A stretch of DNA of 23,329 nucleotides from CAZHGD01 sp964531735 (GTDB taxonomy: Bacteria; Armatimonadota; UBA10988). Location: NCBI GenBank assembly GCA_964531735.1, contig CAZHGD010000118.1:1-23329 (forward strand), in the 5' to 3' direction. The notes under the pieces are model-generated. The model made no database searches. It worked only from the letters and a program-made list of their open reading frames with translations, and had not been told where the DNA came from. This document shows positions 8,392 to 16,808 of this stretch, piece after piece. A program made the translations under genes and the position numbers. The first letter of the stretch is position 1; each line of letters begins with the position of its first letter.

Positions 8392-9296
8392 GACTCCGGC
8401 GCAAGTGGATCGCGGCCGACGTCTTCGACCTCGTCCGCGTCGGCGTCCGGTGTCCAGGCGGCCACGGCACGGCGCAGCTCCACCACCTCGCCCGGCGACA
8501 GCTGCCACGACCGCCGGTAGCGCCCGGGCGCGTCGCGCACACTGACATGGGCATCGTGGGCGGGCTCGGCACACTGCTCCAGGTTGACCCGCGGCACCGC
8601 CGTGCCCTCCCCGTCGACGCGCTCGAACTCAACCAGCCGAGCCCAGTCGCCGCCGTCGATCGCCGCGCACAGCTCGGTCACGCACGACGGCGCGACCTCG
8701 AGGATCACCTCCGGCTGGCAGCCCGCGTCGCAATCGGGGCACCAATGATGCCGGAAGCTGTCGCGCGCCTGGCTCCCCGCCGCGTAGGCGCAGGCCAGCA
8801 GTTCGAGGGCCAGCACCAGCCAGACCACCGGACCCTCGATGCGATGGGTGGTGGCCCCCAGATGCACCACTTCGAGGCGGGCGGACAGCACGGCTCGCCA
8901 GGCCATGCTGAGACGCTGCCGGGGTTGTCTGAGGGCGGCGGTGACCTTGCTCCGCACCAGCGGCGGCACGCCGGGCTGCGCCACCGCCTGACGAACGCGA
9001 CGGTCGCCGTTGAGCGTCAACTTGGTGCCGTCACAGGTGGCTCCGGCCAAGGCGCCACAGAGGCCCACCACCACGTAGTTGCTGACCCGCAGACGCCGAG
9101 CGGCACCCTCGACCGGCACCGCGACCATCACGCCGGCCACCAAGGCGGCGACGATGACCAGGTCGAACACGCGACTGACGAGGTAATACGCACCGCCGCA
9201 CAGGACGCCGGCCAGACAGGCCGCCACGGCCAATCCGACCACAGCGTTCGGCGCCACGGGCGTGCGCCAACTGGGAGACGCGCAGGACATCGGCAT
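8388..9296 (-). CDS. Unknown four-helix membrane protein with Cys-rich segment
   Basis: A 302-residue protein that I do not recognise. Hydrophobic stretches that could span the membrane lie at about 17-40, 44-61, 73-87 and 155-173. Between helices 3 and 4 there is a basic region (98-142). After helix 4 comes HHWCPDCDAGC (Cys186, Cys189, Cys193), resembling half of a zinc ribbon, followed by a soluble C-terminal half with EVILEVAPSCVTELC and an acidic tail. The start at 9296 is chosen because GGAGG lies 5 nt upstream; a GTG at 9371, directly after the previous stop, would add 25 residues but has no comparable site. It follows the giant glycosidase gene by 75 bp and may be cotranscribed with it. 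Confidence 0.62.
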   Translation of the reverse strand: MPMSCASPSWRTPVAPNAVVGLAVAACLAGVLCGGAYYLVSRVFDLVIVAALVAGVMVAVPVEGAARRLRVSNYVVVGLCGALAGATCDGTKLTLNGDRRVRQAVAQPGVPPLVRSKVTAALRQPRQRLSMAWRAVLSARLEVVHLGATTHRIEGPVVWLVLALELLACAYAAGSQARDSFRHHWCPDCDAGCQPEVILEVAPSCVTELCAAIDGGDWARLVEFERVDGEGTAVPRVNLEQCAEPAHDAHVSVRDAPGRYRRSWQLSPGEVVELRRAVAAWTPDADADEVEDVGRDPLAPES

Positions 9297-9371
9297 GGCT
9301 GCCTCCGCTGCACACCCCGCGGTTTCGCCTGTGGGCGCGCGTGTCCTCCCGCCGTTTTGGGGCCGGCTCAC

Positions 9372-12300
9372 TCAGCGCCCGGCGTCCTCCATCGGCCACA
9401 ACCGGTAGAGCAGCACGGCCAGGTCGCCAGCGAAGTCGGCGCCGCCGGTCAGCGTCACCTGGTTGTCGCCGGGCGCCAGCGCGAACGCCGCCGCCGCCGG
9501 CGCCAGCTTGCGGCCCGGTTGCATGCCGCCGGGCCACAACGTCACGCCCTGCGGACCCTCAGCGGTCAGCGCCTGGCCCTGCGCCAAGGGCGCCCCGAAC
9601 GGCACACGGCGGCCGTTGATGGTCAGTGCCAGGTCGGCCATGGCGTCGAGCGCCTTGGCCGGCGGCAACGCGCGGACGCTGTCCAGGACCAACTCGGCCT
9701 TGGCGTCCGCCGGCAGGTTGTTGAAGTAGAACAGCAGGTACTCGACGCGAGACAGGTCGAAGCCGCTGGTGGGCAGCGGGAACGTGATCAGGCGCCAGCC
9801 GGTGAAGCCGATCTGCGGCACATGGTCCGCCGACCGGCCCGCGCTGTCGCGCAGTTGGATGCGCAGCGACTCGCTCTTGCCGTCGCCGCGCACCCACAGG
9901 CCCAGCGCCGCGGCGCCGCGCAGGTCCAGCGGCGTCGCGAAGCGCCGGCCGATGCCGCCCCAGCCGCCATAGGCGCCGCGGTTCTCGGCCCGGTAGATGA
10001 GGCCCTGGCGGCCGGCCGGCAGCTCACGTGTGGTCGGCTCGATGCTCTGCGTCACGCCGTGACGCACCGGACCGGTGGCGGTCTGCACCTTCTCACCGCC
10101 AATCACGAACTTCTCGAAGTCGTTCCGACCGCCCGGCCGGTAAGCCTCGGGCTGGTCGAACGCCTCGATCACGCGACTGGCCGTCGAGGTGTAGTCGGCG
10201 GCGGCCACCGGCCGCCGGCCACGGACGATCTCCAGCCCGAGCCAGGCCGGCTGCGCGCCGTCGTGGCGGATAGTCCAGGTGTTCTGCTTGCCGTCCAGCA
10301 GTTCCACCGCCCGCGGCTCCTCATAGGCCGCGCGGTACAGCGCCCAACGCCCGGGCGCCGGCTCGAACAGCCGGAAGTCGCGGCGCATTTCGCGCAGCTT
10401 GCTGCGCACGGGTTCGCCGTACACCTGCGCCCGCCGGCAGCGTTCCCAGCGGCCGATCATCTCGTACATCGGCCGCGACAGTGTCAGCCGCTCGGTCGCC
10501 TCGCGCGAGGTCTCCAGCGAGATCGACCCGTCGACGCCCAGTGCCTTGGCACAGACGTACTCGATCTGGTCGGGGCGAACGTCGCTGAACCAGTAGTACC
10601 AGCCGATGTCGGCCTTGGTCCAGTTGGCACCCATGGTCAGGATGCCCGGCCAGCGCTCGTCGAGGTAGCCCTTGATGTCGCCATGCCCGTCGGCCGAGGC
10701 GCTGCGCGGCACGAAGTGCCAGAGCAGGTCGCTGCCGGTGCCCATACTGGTCTGGTACATCACGTCGCGACCAATGGCGCGCACGAAGCCCAGGTGCATC
10801 CGGTTGAGGTAGTACCAGGTGTCGAGCGGCGCTCGCACCCCGTCACTGGCGTCGAAGTAGACGAAGTCGAAGCCGCAGGCGTTGAAGATGGCCGCGAAGT
10901 TCCGGCAGACGGCGTCGGCCAGCTTGCTGTCGGGATCGACCAGGAAGTAGCCCCACAGATTGAGCAGCCCCCGCACGGGCGTGCCCGCCGGATGCGCCGT
11001 CACCGGCGTGCCGCAGGCACCGCGCCGGACACCGGTGAAGCGGAACGGCGGCCCGGCCTCAATGCCGGTGTACGAGACCAGTTCATCGCCCACGCGCAGG
11101 AACTTGCCCGGGAACGACTCGCTGGGCTGTATGCGGGTCCAGTCATCGGCCGGCGCGGTGAGCACCAGGTCGGTGGCCTTGGCGTCGACGGCGGCGGCCA
11201 GCGGCGGACACGCCACGCTGGCCAGACCGTCGTTGGGCACCGGCGTGACGAACGCGTCGTTCGGCGAGACCGACGGACCGAAGACGTGTACGCCCGCCTC
11301 GAGCCCCGCCGCCTTCACCTTGCGGACCGCGGCCTGCAGCGTAGCCAGGCCACCGGGGAAGTTGGCGTCGTTGACCGTGAAATGGCCGTGCGTGCGCAGC
11401 CAGTCGTCCTTCAGAAAGATGATGGTGCCGAAGCCGCCGAGCTTGGCGTACTCGATGATGGTGTCGACATCCCGGGCGGTGGTGCCGGTGCTGAACAGGT
11501 ACGACTTGCGGTTGGACTCCGAGTCCCGCTGCCACTGACCGCCCAGCATCGGGCACGGCACGCCGTTGGCGCGCTCGGCTTCCATCACGGCCGCCTTCAG
11601 CTTGGCACGCGGCGCCGCCACCAGCACGAAGGCCGCGCCGACCAGGCCGTGGGCACGCGTGCAGGCGGCGCGGAGTGTCACCCCCGCGCCGCCGGCCGGC
11701 GACAGGTTGTGCGTGTTGACCGAGGCGCCGAACAACATGATGCCGAACGTGTCGTCGTAAGTGGCATTCATGGCCGCCGCGCGCGTGGTCAGCGCTCGCA
11801 CCGACAGCGAGAGCTGCACTTCGGTGACATCGGCGGGCTGGACACTGTCCACTTCCAGGCGCAGGTGTCCGCCGCGCGGCACCAGGCGGAGGCCGACACT
11901 CACCTCGGGGTCGAGGAAGCCGAACCGCACCACGGCGCCCTGACGCACGGCCCGCACGGCCCGCAACGGCATCCCGTCGCGCACCACGCTGACCATCGGC
12001 TGCGGTGCCTCCGCCGCGTAGTCGGTCCCGGTGGCCCGATCACGCAGCCGGAGCAGCCGGCCGTCGGCCCAGATGGTCACCGCCGCGTGGTCGGTCTCGA
12101 ACGTACCCGCCGGCCCGGCCGCGGGCTGGTCCGACGGCGGCAGCGGCTCGATGGCGACGTCGTCGATGTCGACACTGGCGCCGCCACCGACCGAGAGCGC
12201 CAGCGACGAGGTGCGCCAGCCGTCGCCGCCCGGCGTGTACCAGGCCACCACCCGCCGCCAGGCGCCAACTGAGCTGGCCTGCTCAATGGGCGTCTGGCCG

Positions 12301-12698
12301 CCGATGTGGTCGGGGAAATACTCGTAGAAGCTGAGCGAGAGCGGGCCGCCGCGCAGCCAGACGGTGACCCGGTAGGTCTGTCCGGCGCGCAGGCCCTGGC
12401 AGGGCTGGTAGAGGTGCGTGGCGCCGCGCGCCGGCGAGATCAGCCGGACGTAGCGTTGCCCGCCGTGTGGCTGGTCGCCGCGGACCTCCAACCGGCCGGG
12501 GTAGGCGCTGTTGAGCTGCCACCCGGTCGGCACCTGCGGCGGATCGCCGAGCGTCCAGCCGGCCACCTTGCCATCGGGCCCGAGCTTGGCGTTCTGGACC
12601 GACTCGAAGTCGGTGTTGACCAGCACCGGCGGCTGCGCTGCCGCCAGGCTGGACACGACGCCAACGACCAGCCACCACCGTCCGCCGGCAATGCCCAT
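9372..12698 (-). CDS. Very large secreted TIM-barrel glycosidase with carbohydrate-binding-like modules
   Basis: An 1108-residue protein with a signal peptide (MGIAGGRWWLVVGVVSSLAAA). Residues of about 25-190 look like a jelly-roll carbohydrate-binding module (LVNTDFES at the start, VDIDDVAIEPL at the end). About 210-380 is a beta-sandwich. A TIM barrel follows, with IIEYAKLGGFGTIIFLKDDW, then FPGGLATLQAAVRKVKAAGL as in clan GH-D-like barrels, a small inserted beta segment with FLRVGDELVSYTGIE, and FDFVYFDASDG near residue 612. At about 870-1015, WGGIGRRFATPLDLRGAAA ... VEYLLFYFNNL resembles a CBM11-like galactose-binding fold, and the end is another beta domain. No CAZy family can be named from the sequence alone. 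GGGAGGTG lies 5 nt upstream of the start at 12698. It heads the minus-strand gene series. Confidence 0.72.
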   Translation of the reverse strand: MGIAGGRWWLVVGVVSSLAAAQPPVLVNTDFESVQNAKLGPDGKVAGWTLGDPPQVPTGWQLNSAYPGRLEVRGDQPHGGQRYVRLISPARGATHLYQPCQGLRAGQTYRVTVWLRGGPLSLSFYEYFPDHIGGQTPIEQASSVGAWRRVVAWYTPGGDGWRTSSLALSVGGGASVDIDDVAIEPLPPSDQPAAGPAGTFETDHAAVTIWADGRLLRLRDRATGTDYAAEAPQPMVSVVRDGMPLRAVRAVRQGAVVRFGFLDPEVSVGLRLVPRGGHLRLEVDSVQPADVTEVQLSLSVRALTTRAAAMNATYDDTFGIMLFGASVNTHNLSPAGGAGVTLRAACTRAHGLVGAAFVLVAAPRAKLKAAVMEAERANGVPCPMLGGQWQRDSESNRKSYLFSTGTTARDVDTIIEYAKLGGFGTIIFLKDDWLRTHGHFTVNDANFPGGLATLQAAVRKVKAAGLEAGVHVFGPSVSPNDAFVTPVPNDGLASVACPPLAAAVDAKATDLVLTAPADDWTRIQPSESFPGKFLRVGDELVSYTGIEAGPPFRFTGVRRGACGTPVTAHPAGTPVRGLLNLWGYFLVDPDSKLADAVCRNFAAIFNACGFDFVYFDASDGVRAPLDTWYYLNRMHLGFVRAIGRDVMYQTSMGTGSDLLWHFVPRSASADGHGDIKGYLDERWPGILTMGANWTKADIGWYYWFSDVRPDQIEYVCAKALGVDGSISLETSREATERLTLSRPMYEMIGRWERCRRAQVYGEPVRSKLREMRRDFRLFEPAPGRWALYRAAYEEPRAVELLDGKQNTWTIRHDGAQPAWLGLEIVRGRRPVAAADYTSTASRVIEAFDQPEAYRPGGRNDFEKFVIGGEKVQTATGPVRHGVTQSIEPTTRELPAGRQGLIYRAENRGAYGGWGGIGRRFATPLDLRGAAALGLWVRGDGKSESLRIQLRDSAGRSADHVPQIGFTGWRLITFPLPTSGFDLSRVEYLLFYFNNLPADAKAELVLDSVRALPPAKALDAMADLALTINGRRVPFGAPLAQGQALTAEGPQGVTLWPGGMQPGRKLAPAAAAFALAPGDNQVTLTGGADFAGDLAVLLYRLWPMEDAGR

Positions 12699-12818
12699 GC
12701 CGCACCTCCCGCCGTGATCCGAGGGTCACCCGTCCACGGCGCAAGGCAGTTCGACACCACGGGGCGGACGCCTCCTGGCCAACGCGCCACGCCGGTCACC
12801 CGAGCTTGAGGGCGCATC

Positions 12819-12827
12819 TGTTATGAT
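12819..12827 (+). promoter_or_regulatory. Extended -10 promoter of phosphohexomutase gene
   Basis: TGT-TATGAT (12819-12827) matches the extended -10 pattern TGn-TATAAT with a single mismatch in the hexamer. No good -35 box lies 16-18 bp upstream, as expected when an extended -10 compensates. The predicted transcription start near 12834 leaves a leader of about 25 nt. The intergenic stretch also contains GGTCACCCG twice (12724-12732 and 12794-12802), a possible operator pair in this divergent region. Confidence 0.5.
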
Positions 12828-12858
12828 AGCGGGCAGAGGCGATGCTGAGAGACCCGCG

Positions 12859-14661
12859 ATGGCCGACACCCAGACGACGCTGACCGCTGTCGAGCAAGCC
12901 TGCCGTGACGGTGCCCTGACTGAGGCCGCCGCCGCCAACCTGCGCCTGTGGCTGACCGGCGAGGCCTTCGCGCCGTGGCACGAGGCCGTGGTGGCCGAGG
13001 TGGCGCGCGGCGACTGGGAGGCGGTGCAGGACGCTTTCGGGCAGGTGATTCCGTTCGGTACCGCCGGCCGCCGCGGCGCCGAAGGCGTCGGGCCGAACCG
13101 CTTCAACGAGCGCACCGTCGCCGAGAGCGCCGCCGGCCTGGCCGACTATGTCCGCGAGGCGTTTCCCAACGAGGCGCCGACCTGCGTCATCGCCTATGAC
13201 ACGCGCCGCAACTCCGCAACCTACGGGCGACTCTGCGCCGAGGTGCTGTCGGCGCGCGGGTTCCAGGTGGCGCTGTGCGACGGCCCGCGCGCGACGCCGA
13301 TGCTCGCCTATGCGGTGCTCCAGCGCCGGGCGCTGTGCGGCATCATGATCACCGCCAGCCATAATCCGCCCGACGACAACGGTTTCAAGGCCTACTGGCG
13401 CTCCGGCGGCCAGGTGGTGCCGCCGCATGACACCGGCATCATCGACTTCGTCGGGCGCCTGGCCCAGGAGGCCATCGCCCGCGAGCCGCTGGCCGAGGCC
13501 ATCGACGAAGGCCGGGTCGAGTTGCTCGGGCACGAGGCCGACGCGGCTTACTGGCTCTACGTGGTGGGCCAGTCGGTCAGTCGCCAACGTGACGCGCGCG
13601 TGGTCTACAGCCCGCTGCAAGGCACCGGCGGCGTCTGTGTGATGCCCGTGCTGGAGCGCGCCGGCTTCACCGATGTCCACGTCGTGCCCAGCCAGGCCGC
13701 GCCCTCCAGCGAGTTCGAGCACGTGGCCAACGGCGTCGCCAATCCCGAGCTGCCGGCCGCCATGCGCGAGGTGGTCGAGCTCTGCCGTGAGTTGGACGCC
13801 GATGCCGGCATCGCCAGCGACCCGGACGCCGACCGCATCGGCTTCGTGGCGCGCGACCCGCAGGCCGACGGCGGCTACCGCTTCTTCAACGGTAACCAGA
13901 TCGGCGTGCTGGTCACGGCCTTCGCCTGCGAAGCGCTGAGCCGCGAGGGCGTCCTGCCCGAGAAGCCCGTGGTGCTCAAGAGTATGGTCACCACCGAGAT
14001 GATCACCCGCATCGCCGAGGCCCACGGCGTCAAGGTCTACGGCAACCTGCCGGTGGGCTTCCGCTGGATGGGCGAGGTGCTGGACCGCAAGCTGCGCGAT
14101 GACCAACTCATCGCCGCCATTGAGGAGAGCCACGGCGTCAACCGCGGCAGCCGCGTGCGCGACAAGGACGCCGCCTCGGCGGCCTTGGTCCTGGCCGAGC
14201 TGGCCGCGGAGCTGAAGGCCACCGAGCAGACCGCCACGGCCTACCTCGACCAGCTCTACCGCAAGCATGGCTACCACGCGGAGATCATGCACAGCGTGGT
14301 CCAGCCGCGGCGCGAGGCCATCGATGCCATACTGGCCGCGCTACGCGAGGACCCGCCGGCGCTGCTGGGCGGTCTGGCGGTGCTCGAGACCGAGGATCGG
14401 CTCAACGGCGACTACGTCAACCCGATCACCGGGCAACCGGTCATCGAGAACTGCCTGGTCTACCGCCTGGGTGGCGACGAGCGGCTCGACGGGGTCAAGC
14501 TGGCCATCCGCCCGAGTGGCACCGAGCCGAAGATGAAGGTCTACGTGCAAGGCTGGCGGAGGCTGCCACCGGCCGGCAGTCTGACCGCGGCCAAGGCGGC
14601 CGTCGACGAGGTGCTGAGCGCGCTGCCGGCGCTGCTGCTGTCGGCGGCGGGCGCCGGCTGA
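12859..14661 (+). CDS. Alpha-phosphohexomutase (phosphoglucomutase/phosphomannomutase family)
   Basis: A 600-residue cytoplasmic enzyme that interconverts hexose (or pentose) 1- and 6(5)-phosphates through a phosphoserine. All four loops are visible: active-site TASHNPPDDNG with Ser167, the metal loop DPDADR at 321-326, the sugar-binding EESHG at 422-426 and the phosphate-binding RPSGTEPK at 551-558. At about 600 residues it has the longer size of the PGM2-type subgroup rather than the ~450 residues of ManB/AlgC, so the exact substrate is open. The start at 12859 is chosen because an upstream in-frame codon at 12823 lies inside the promoter; a modest GAGAG precedes it. The gene is divergent from the giant glycosidase gene and fits a role in feeding released sugars into metabolism or nucleotide-sugar synthesis. 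Confidence 0.92.
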   Translation: MADTQTTLTAVEQACRDGALTEAAAANLRLWLTGEAFAPWHEAVVAEVARGDWEAVQDAFGQVIPFGTAGRRGAEGVGPNRFNERTVAESAAGLADYVREAFPNEAPTCVIAYDTRRNSATYGRLCAEVLSARGFQVALCDGPRATPMLAYAVLQRRALCGIMITASHNPPDDNGFKAYWRSGGQVVPPHDTGIIDFVGRLAQEAIAREPLAEAIDEGRVELLGHEADAAYWLYVVGQSVSRQRDARVVYSPLQGTGGVCVMPVLERAGFTDVHVVPSQAAPSSEFEHVANGVANPELPAAMREVVELCRELDADAGIASDPDADRIGFVARDPQADGGYRFFNGNQIGVLVTAFACEALSREGVLPEKPVVLKSMVTTEMITRIAEAHGVKVYGNLPVGFRWMGEVLDRKLRDDQLIAAIEESHGVNRGSRVRDKDAASAALVLAELAAELKATEQTATAYLDQLYRKHGYHAEIMHSVVQPRREAIDAILAALREDPPALLGGLAVLETEDRLNGDYVNPITGQPVIENCLVYRLGGDERLDGVKLAIRPSGTEPKMKVYVQGWRRLPPAGSLTAAKAAVDEVLSALPALLLSAAGAG

Positions 14662-14687
14662 GCGACCGGTGCGGGCCGACCGGTCGC
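14662..14687. terminator. Hairpin terminator after phosphohexomutase gene
   Basis: GCGACCGGT (14662-14670) and ACCGGTCGC (14679-14687) form a perfect 9-bp stem with an 8-nt loop, starting at the base after the stop codon. There is no T tract. It may serve both strands, since a decayed pseudopilin gene converges from the right. Confidence 0.55.
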
Positions 14688-14718
14688 AGCCGGCCCTCAC
14701 CACCACCGGTCGTCGCGG

Positions 14719-15106
14719 TTACGGCACGCTGGTGGTGACCGGCACGGCCGCCCACTGCACCTTGGCGTGGCTGGCCCGGAATTGGGTGGCGCTGGCCGTG
14801 GCCGGCGTGCAGTTGGGACTCGTGGCGCTCGGGCAGACGCCGACCTGGACGGGCTTGGTGTACGGCCGAATCATCTGCCGGAACGTCCGTTGCTGCACCG
14901 GCGCGGAAGTGGTCCTGTCGGACCAGATGCTCGGCGCCATCGTCTCGTCGCAGTCCTGAGCGTGCGGCAACACGCCCAGCGCCATCTGCCTGCAGTTGGA
15001 CTGGCAGCTCGACTGCCGCGCCTTCACGCACAGGGAGCAGACGACAGCCGCCAGAATCGCCATGACCGCGATGACGACCAACAACTCAGACAGGGCGAGT
15101 CGCCAT
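14719..15106 (-). pseudogene. Decayed pseudopilin gene (frameshifted and shortened copy)
   Basis: The frame that reads ELLVVIAVMAILAAVV, then VKARQSSCQSN and later GVCPSATS clearly descends from the pseudopilin family. FTLIE has become LALSE, four residues are missing from FPVFAKAREKARQ, and the H-x9-DG tail is reduced to SHAKVQW. The only ATG with a ribosome-binding site (GGAGAG) is at 15106 and is out of frame: it reaches a TGA at 15088-15086, so a frameshifting deletion of about 8 nt separates start and body. Reading in frame would require a TTG at 15171 and a 20-residue leader unlike the intact copies (5-8 residues). The body ends with TAA at 14721-14719, well short of the usual 214-251 residues. 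Confidence 0.72.
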
Positions 15107-15176
15107 CGTCTCTCCGGCGCAGGTGTCCGGGGCGCCGCGGCGAAGAGGGGGTGAGGAAGCGAGGCCACCAACTGAT

Positions 15177-15962
15177 ATGGCGCTGATCCACTGCGACTTC
15201 TTCTCCGAGGTGCTCCAGGTGTGTACCTCGGCCACGGTGATCCTGCCCCAGGCCACCAACGGGCAGATCGGCATGTCGGGCGCAGCGGGCGACGGGCGCC
15301 ACCGGACGCTCTGGCTGCTCCACGGCATGTCCGACGACCACACCATCTGGCAGCGACGGACCTCTATCGAACGGTATGTGGCGCCGCTGGGCCTGGCCGT
15401 GGTCATGCCGCGCGTGGAGCGCAGCTTCTACGCCGACATGCACCAGGGCCCGCGCTTCTGGACGTTCATCAGCGAGGAACTGCCGCGCCTCTGCCGCTCG
15501 TTCTTCCCCCTCTCGGACCGCCGCGAGGACAACTTCGTGGCCGGGCTGTCCATGGGTGGCTACGGCGCGTTCAAGTTGGGCCTGCGGTGCCCGGACCAGT
15601 TCGCCGCGGCGGCCAGCCTGTCCGGCGCCGTCGACATCGGTCACACGATGCGCGCGGTCGACGCCAATCGCGACGCCGAGTGGGTGCGCATCTTCGGGCC
15701 GCTGGACCAACTCGCCGGCAGTGAGCACGACCTGTTCGGCGCCGCCAGCGACCTGGCGGCCTCGGGCCGCCCGCGGCCGCGGCTGTTCCAGTGGTGCGGC
15801 ACCGACGACTTCCTCTACCAGGGCAACCTGCTGTTCCGCGACCACGTCGCGCCGCTGGGCTACGACTTCACCTACGAAGAAGGCCCCGGCGGGCACTCGT
15901 GGGATATGTGGGACGCGCAGATCCAGCGCGTGCTGGAGTGGCTGGAACTGGTCACCCGCTGA
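15177..15962 (+). CDS. Alpha/beta-hydrolase esterase (esterase D / CE1-like, tributyrin esterase type)
   Basis: A 261-residue protein starting MALIHCDFFSEVLQV, the typical opening of the EstA/tributyrin-esterase branch of the esterase D family, which also includes feruloyl and acetyl-xylan esterases. The nucleophile elbow GLSMGGYGA has Ser125; the acid is probably Asp210 or Asp211 in CGTDDFLY, and the base is His240 in GGHSWDMWD. LLHGMSDD gives the oxyanion-side HG motif. No signal peptide is seen, so it should act in the cytoplasm on short acyl esters, perhaps removing acetyl or feruloyl groups from imported oligosaccharides. The start at 15177 matches the family's N-terminus; a GTG at 15123 would add 18 unrelated residues. 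The ribosome-binding site is weak (GAGG, 12 nt away). It runs divergently from the decayed pseudopilin. Confidence 0.85.
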   Translation: MALIHCDFFSEVLQVCTSATVILPQATNGQIGMSGAAGDGRHRTLWLLHGMSDDHTIWQRRTSIERYVAPLGLAVVMPRVERSFYADMHQGPRFWTFISEELPRLCRSFFPLSDRREDNFVAGLSMGGYGAFKLGLRCPDQFAAAASLSGAVDIGHTMRAVDANRDAEWVRIFGPLDQLAGSEHDLFGAASDLAASGRPRPRLFQWCGTDDFLYQGNLLFRDHVAPLGYDFTYEEGPGGHSWDMWDAQIQRVLEWLELVTR

Positions 15963-15975
15963 GCTGAGCCGCAAC

Positions 15976-16010
15976 GACCGGGCCCGGCGCCGGCGGCACC
16001 GGGCCCGGTC
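15976..16010. terminator. Bidirectional hairpin terminator
   Basis: GACCGGGCCCGG (15976-15987) and CCGGGCCCGGTC (15999-16010) form a perfect 12-bp stem with an 11-nt loop, exactly between the convergent esterase gene and pseudopilin copy 2. There is no T tract on either side. Confidence 0.7.
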
Positions 16011-16013
16011 CGC

Positions 16014-16670
16014 TCACTTCCAGTCGTAGACCGGCTTGTTCACGCCACCGTTCCACATGGTGTTCGGTGTCTGCCACTTGACGTGACCATCGCAGTAGGC
16101 CACGTTGAGGCCGTCGTTGTGGCGGCCGTAGGGGAAGTTGGTGCCCTCGACCAGCGAGGCCGTGGCCAGACCGGGCGGATTGGTGAAGTTCTGGCCCCAG
16201 GTGGTGCGGCCTTGCTGCGGTGCGTACATCGTCCGGTTGCCGAACGTGTCGTCCGAGATCGCCAGCATCTCGGCCGGGGCCGGGATGTCGGCCATCCGCA
16301 CGGCGCCGCCGGCCAGCGTGGTGTTGTAGCCATAGCCGAGCCGGTTGGCGGCGCTGGGACAGAACACCAGTTGGTCGTTCTTGACGTACGGCGAGACCAG
16401 CATCGCGCGACCGGGCAGATCGATCCACCAGACGGCGTTCGCCGGAGTCGGGTAGACCGTGATGGGCTGGTAGCGCGGGAAGTAGCATTCGTCGTAGTCC
16501 TGGACATACTGCATGATGGCCAGGCCCCACTGCTTGGCGTTGGAGCTACAGCTCGACTGGCGGGCCTTCTCACGCGCCTTCGCGAAGACGGGAAACAGGA
16601 TCGCGGCCAAAATGGCGATGATGGCGATGACCACCAACAGCTCGATCAGGGTGAAAGCACGACGGCGCAC
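16014..16670 (-). CDS. Pseudopilin-like protein with H-x9-DG motif (copy 2)
   Basis: A 218-residue member of the same family. It has a five-residue leader MRRRA with Ala at -1, FTLIELLVVIAIIAILAA, then FPVFAKAREKARQSSCSSN. The central region holds YVQDYDECYFP and a VFCPSA motif, and the C-terminus has RHNDGLNVAYCDGHVKW, an intact H-x9-DG. It starts with GTG at 16670, preceded by AAGGAGGT at near-ideal spacing. An upstream TTGACA box marks its own promoter. It is convergent with the esterase gene across a strong terminator hairpin, and divergent from the GH99-like gene. Confidence 0.88.
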   Translation of the reverse strand: MRRRAFTLIELLVVIAIIAILAAILFPVFAKAREKARQSSCSSNAKQWGLAIMQYVQDYDECYFPRYQPITVYPTPANAVWWIDLPGRAMLVSPYVKNDQLVFCPSAANRLGYGYNTTLAGGAVRMADIPAPAEMLAISDDTFGNRTMYAPQQGRTTWGQNFTNPPGLATASLVEGTNFPYGRHNDGLNVAYCDGHVKWQTPNTMWNGGVNKPVYDWK

Positions 16671-16706
16671 GACGACCTCCTTGGGTACTGCGCGGACCTG
16701 GACGCG

Positions 16707-16735
16707 ATGCTCTCAGCAGATCCACGTACTGTCAA
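16707..16735 (-). promoter_or_regulatory. Promoter of pseudopilin copy 2
   Basis: Minus strand: a perfect -35 TTGACA (16735-16730), a 17-bp spacer, and a weak -10 GAGCAT (16712-16707, 3 of 6). The start codon is 65 nt from the first base of the -35 box. A small CGCG/CGCG stem (16706-16703 with 16694-16691, 8-nt loop) follows directly; it is much weaker than the leader hairpins of the other copies. Confidence 0.45.
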
Positions 16736-16808
16736 CGCGACATCGGCCGGCGTGCGTTACACTGACCGGCGCCAAGCAGCATGACCCTTGGGATCAAAAG
16801 GCAGAGCA

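Noticed and set aside
8325..12272. A 1315-residue open frame on the plus strand
   Set aside because: It lies antisense to the large glycosidase and membrane-protein genes, has low-complexity Arg/His/Gln/Ala composition, no motif and no ribosome-binding site; it is an artefact of high GC content.
12796..14292. A 498-residue frame antisense to the phosphohexomutase gene
   Set aside because: It mirrors the coding frame with His/Ala/Val-rich sequence; the plus-strand enzyme is unambiguous.
15024..15974. A 316-residue frame antisense to the esterase gene
   Set aside because: The catalytic triad and family N-terminus are on the plus strand; the antisense frame only touches the decayed pseudopilin sequence at its end.
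16758..16763. TACACT as a -10 box for the GH99-like gene
   Set aside because: No -35 box at 16-18 bp and no extended -10 TG; too weak to call.
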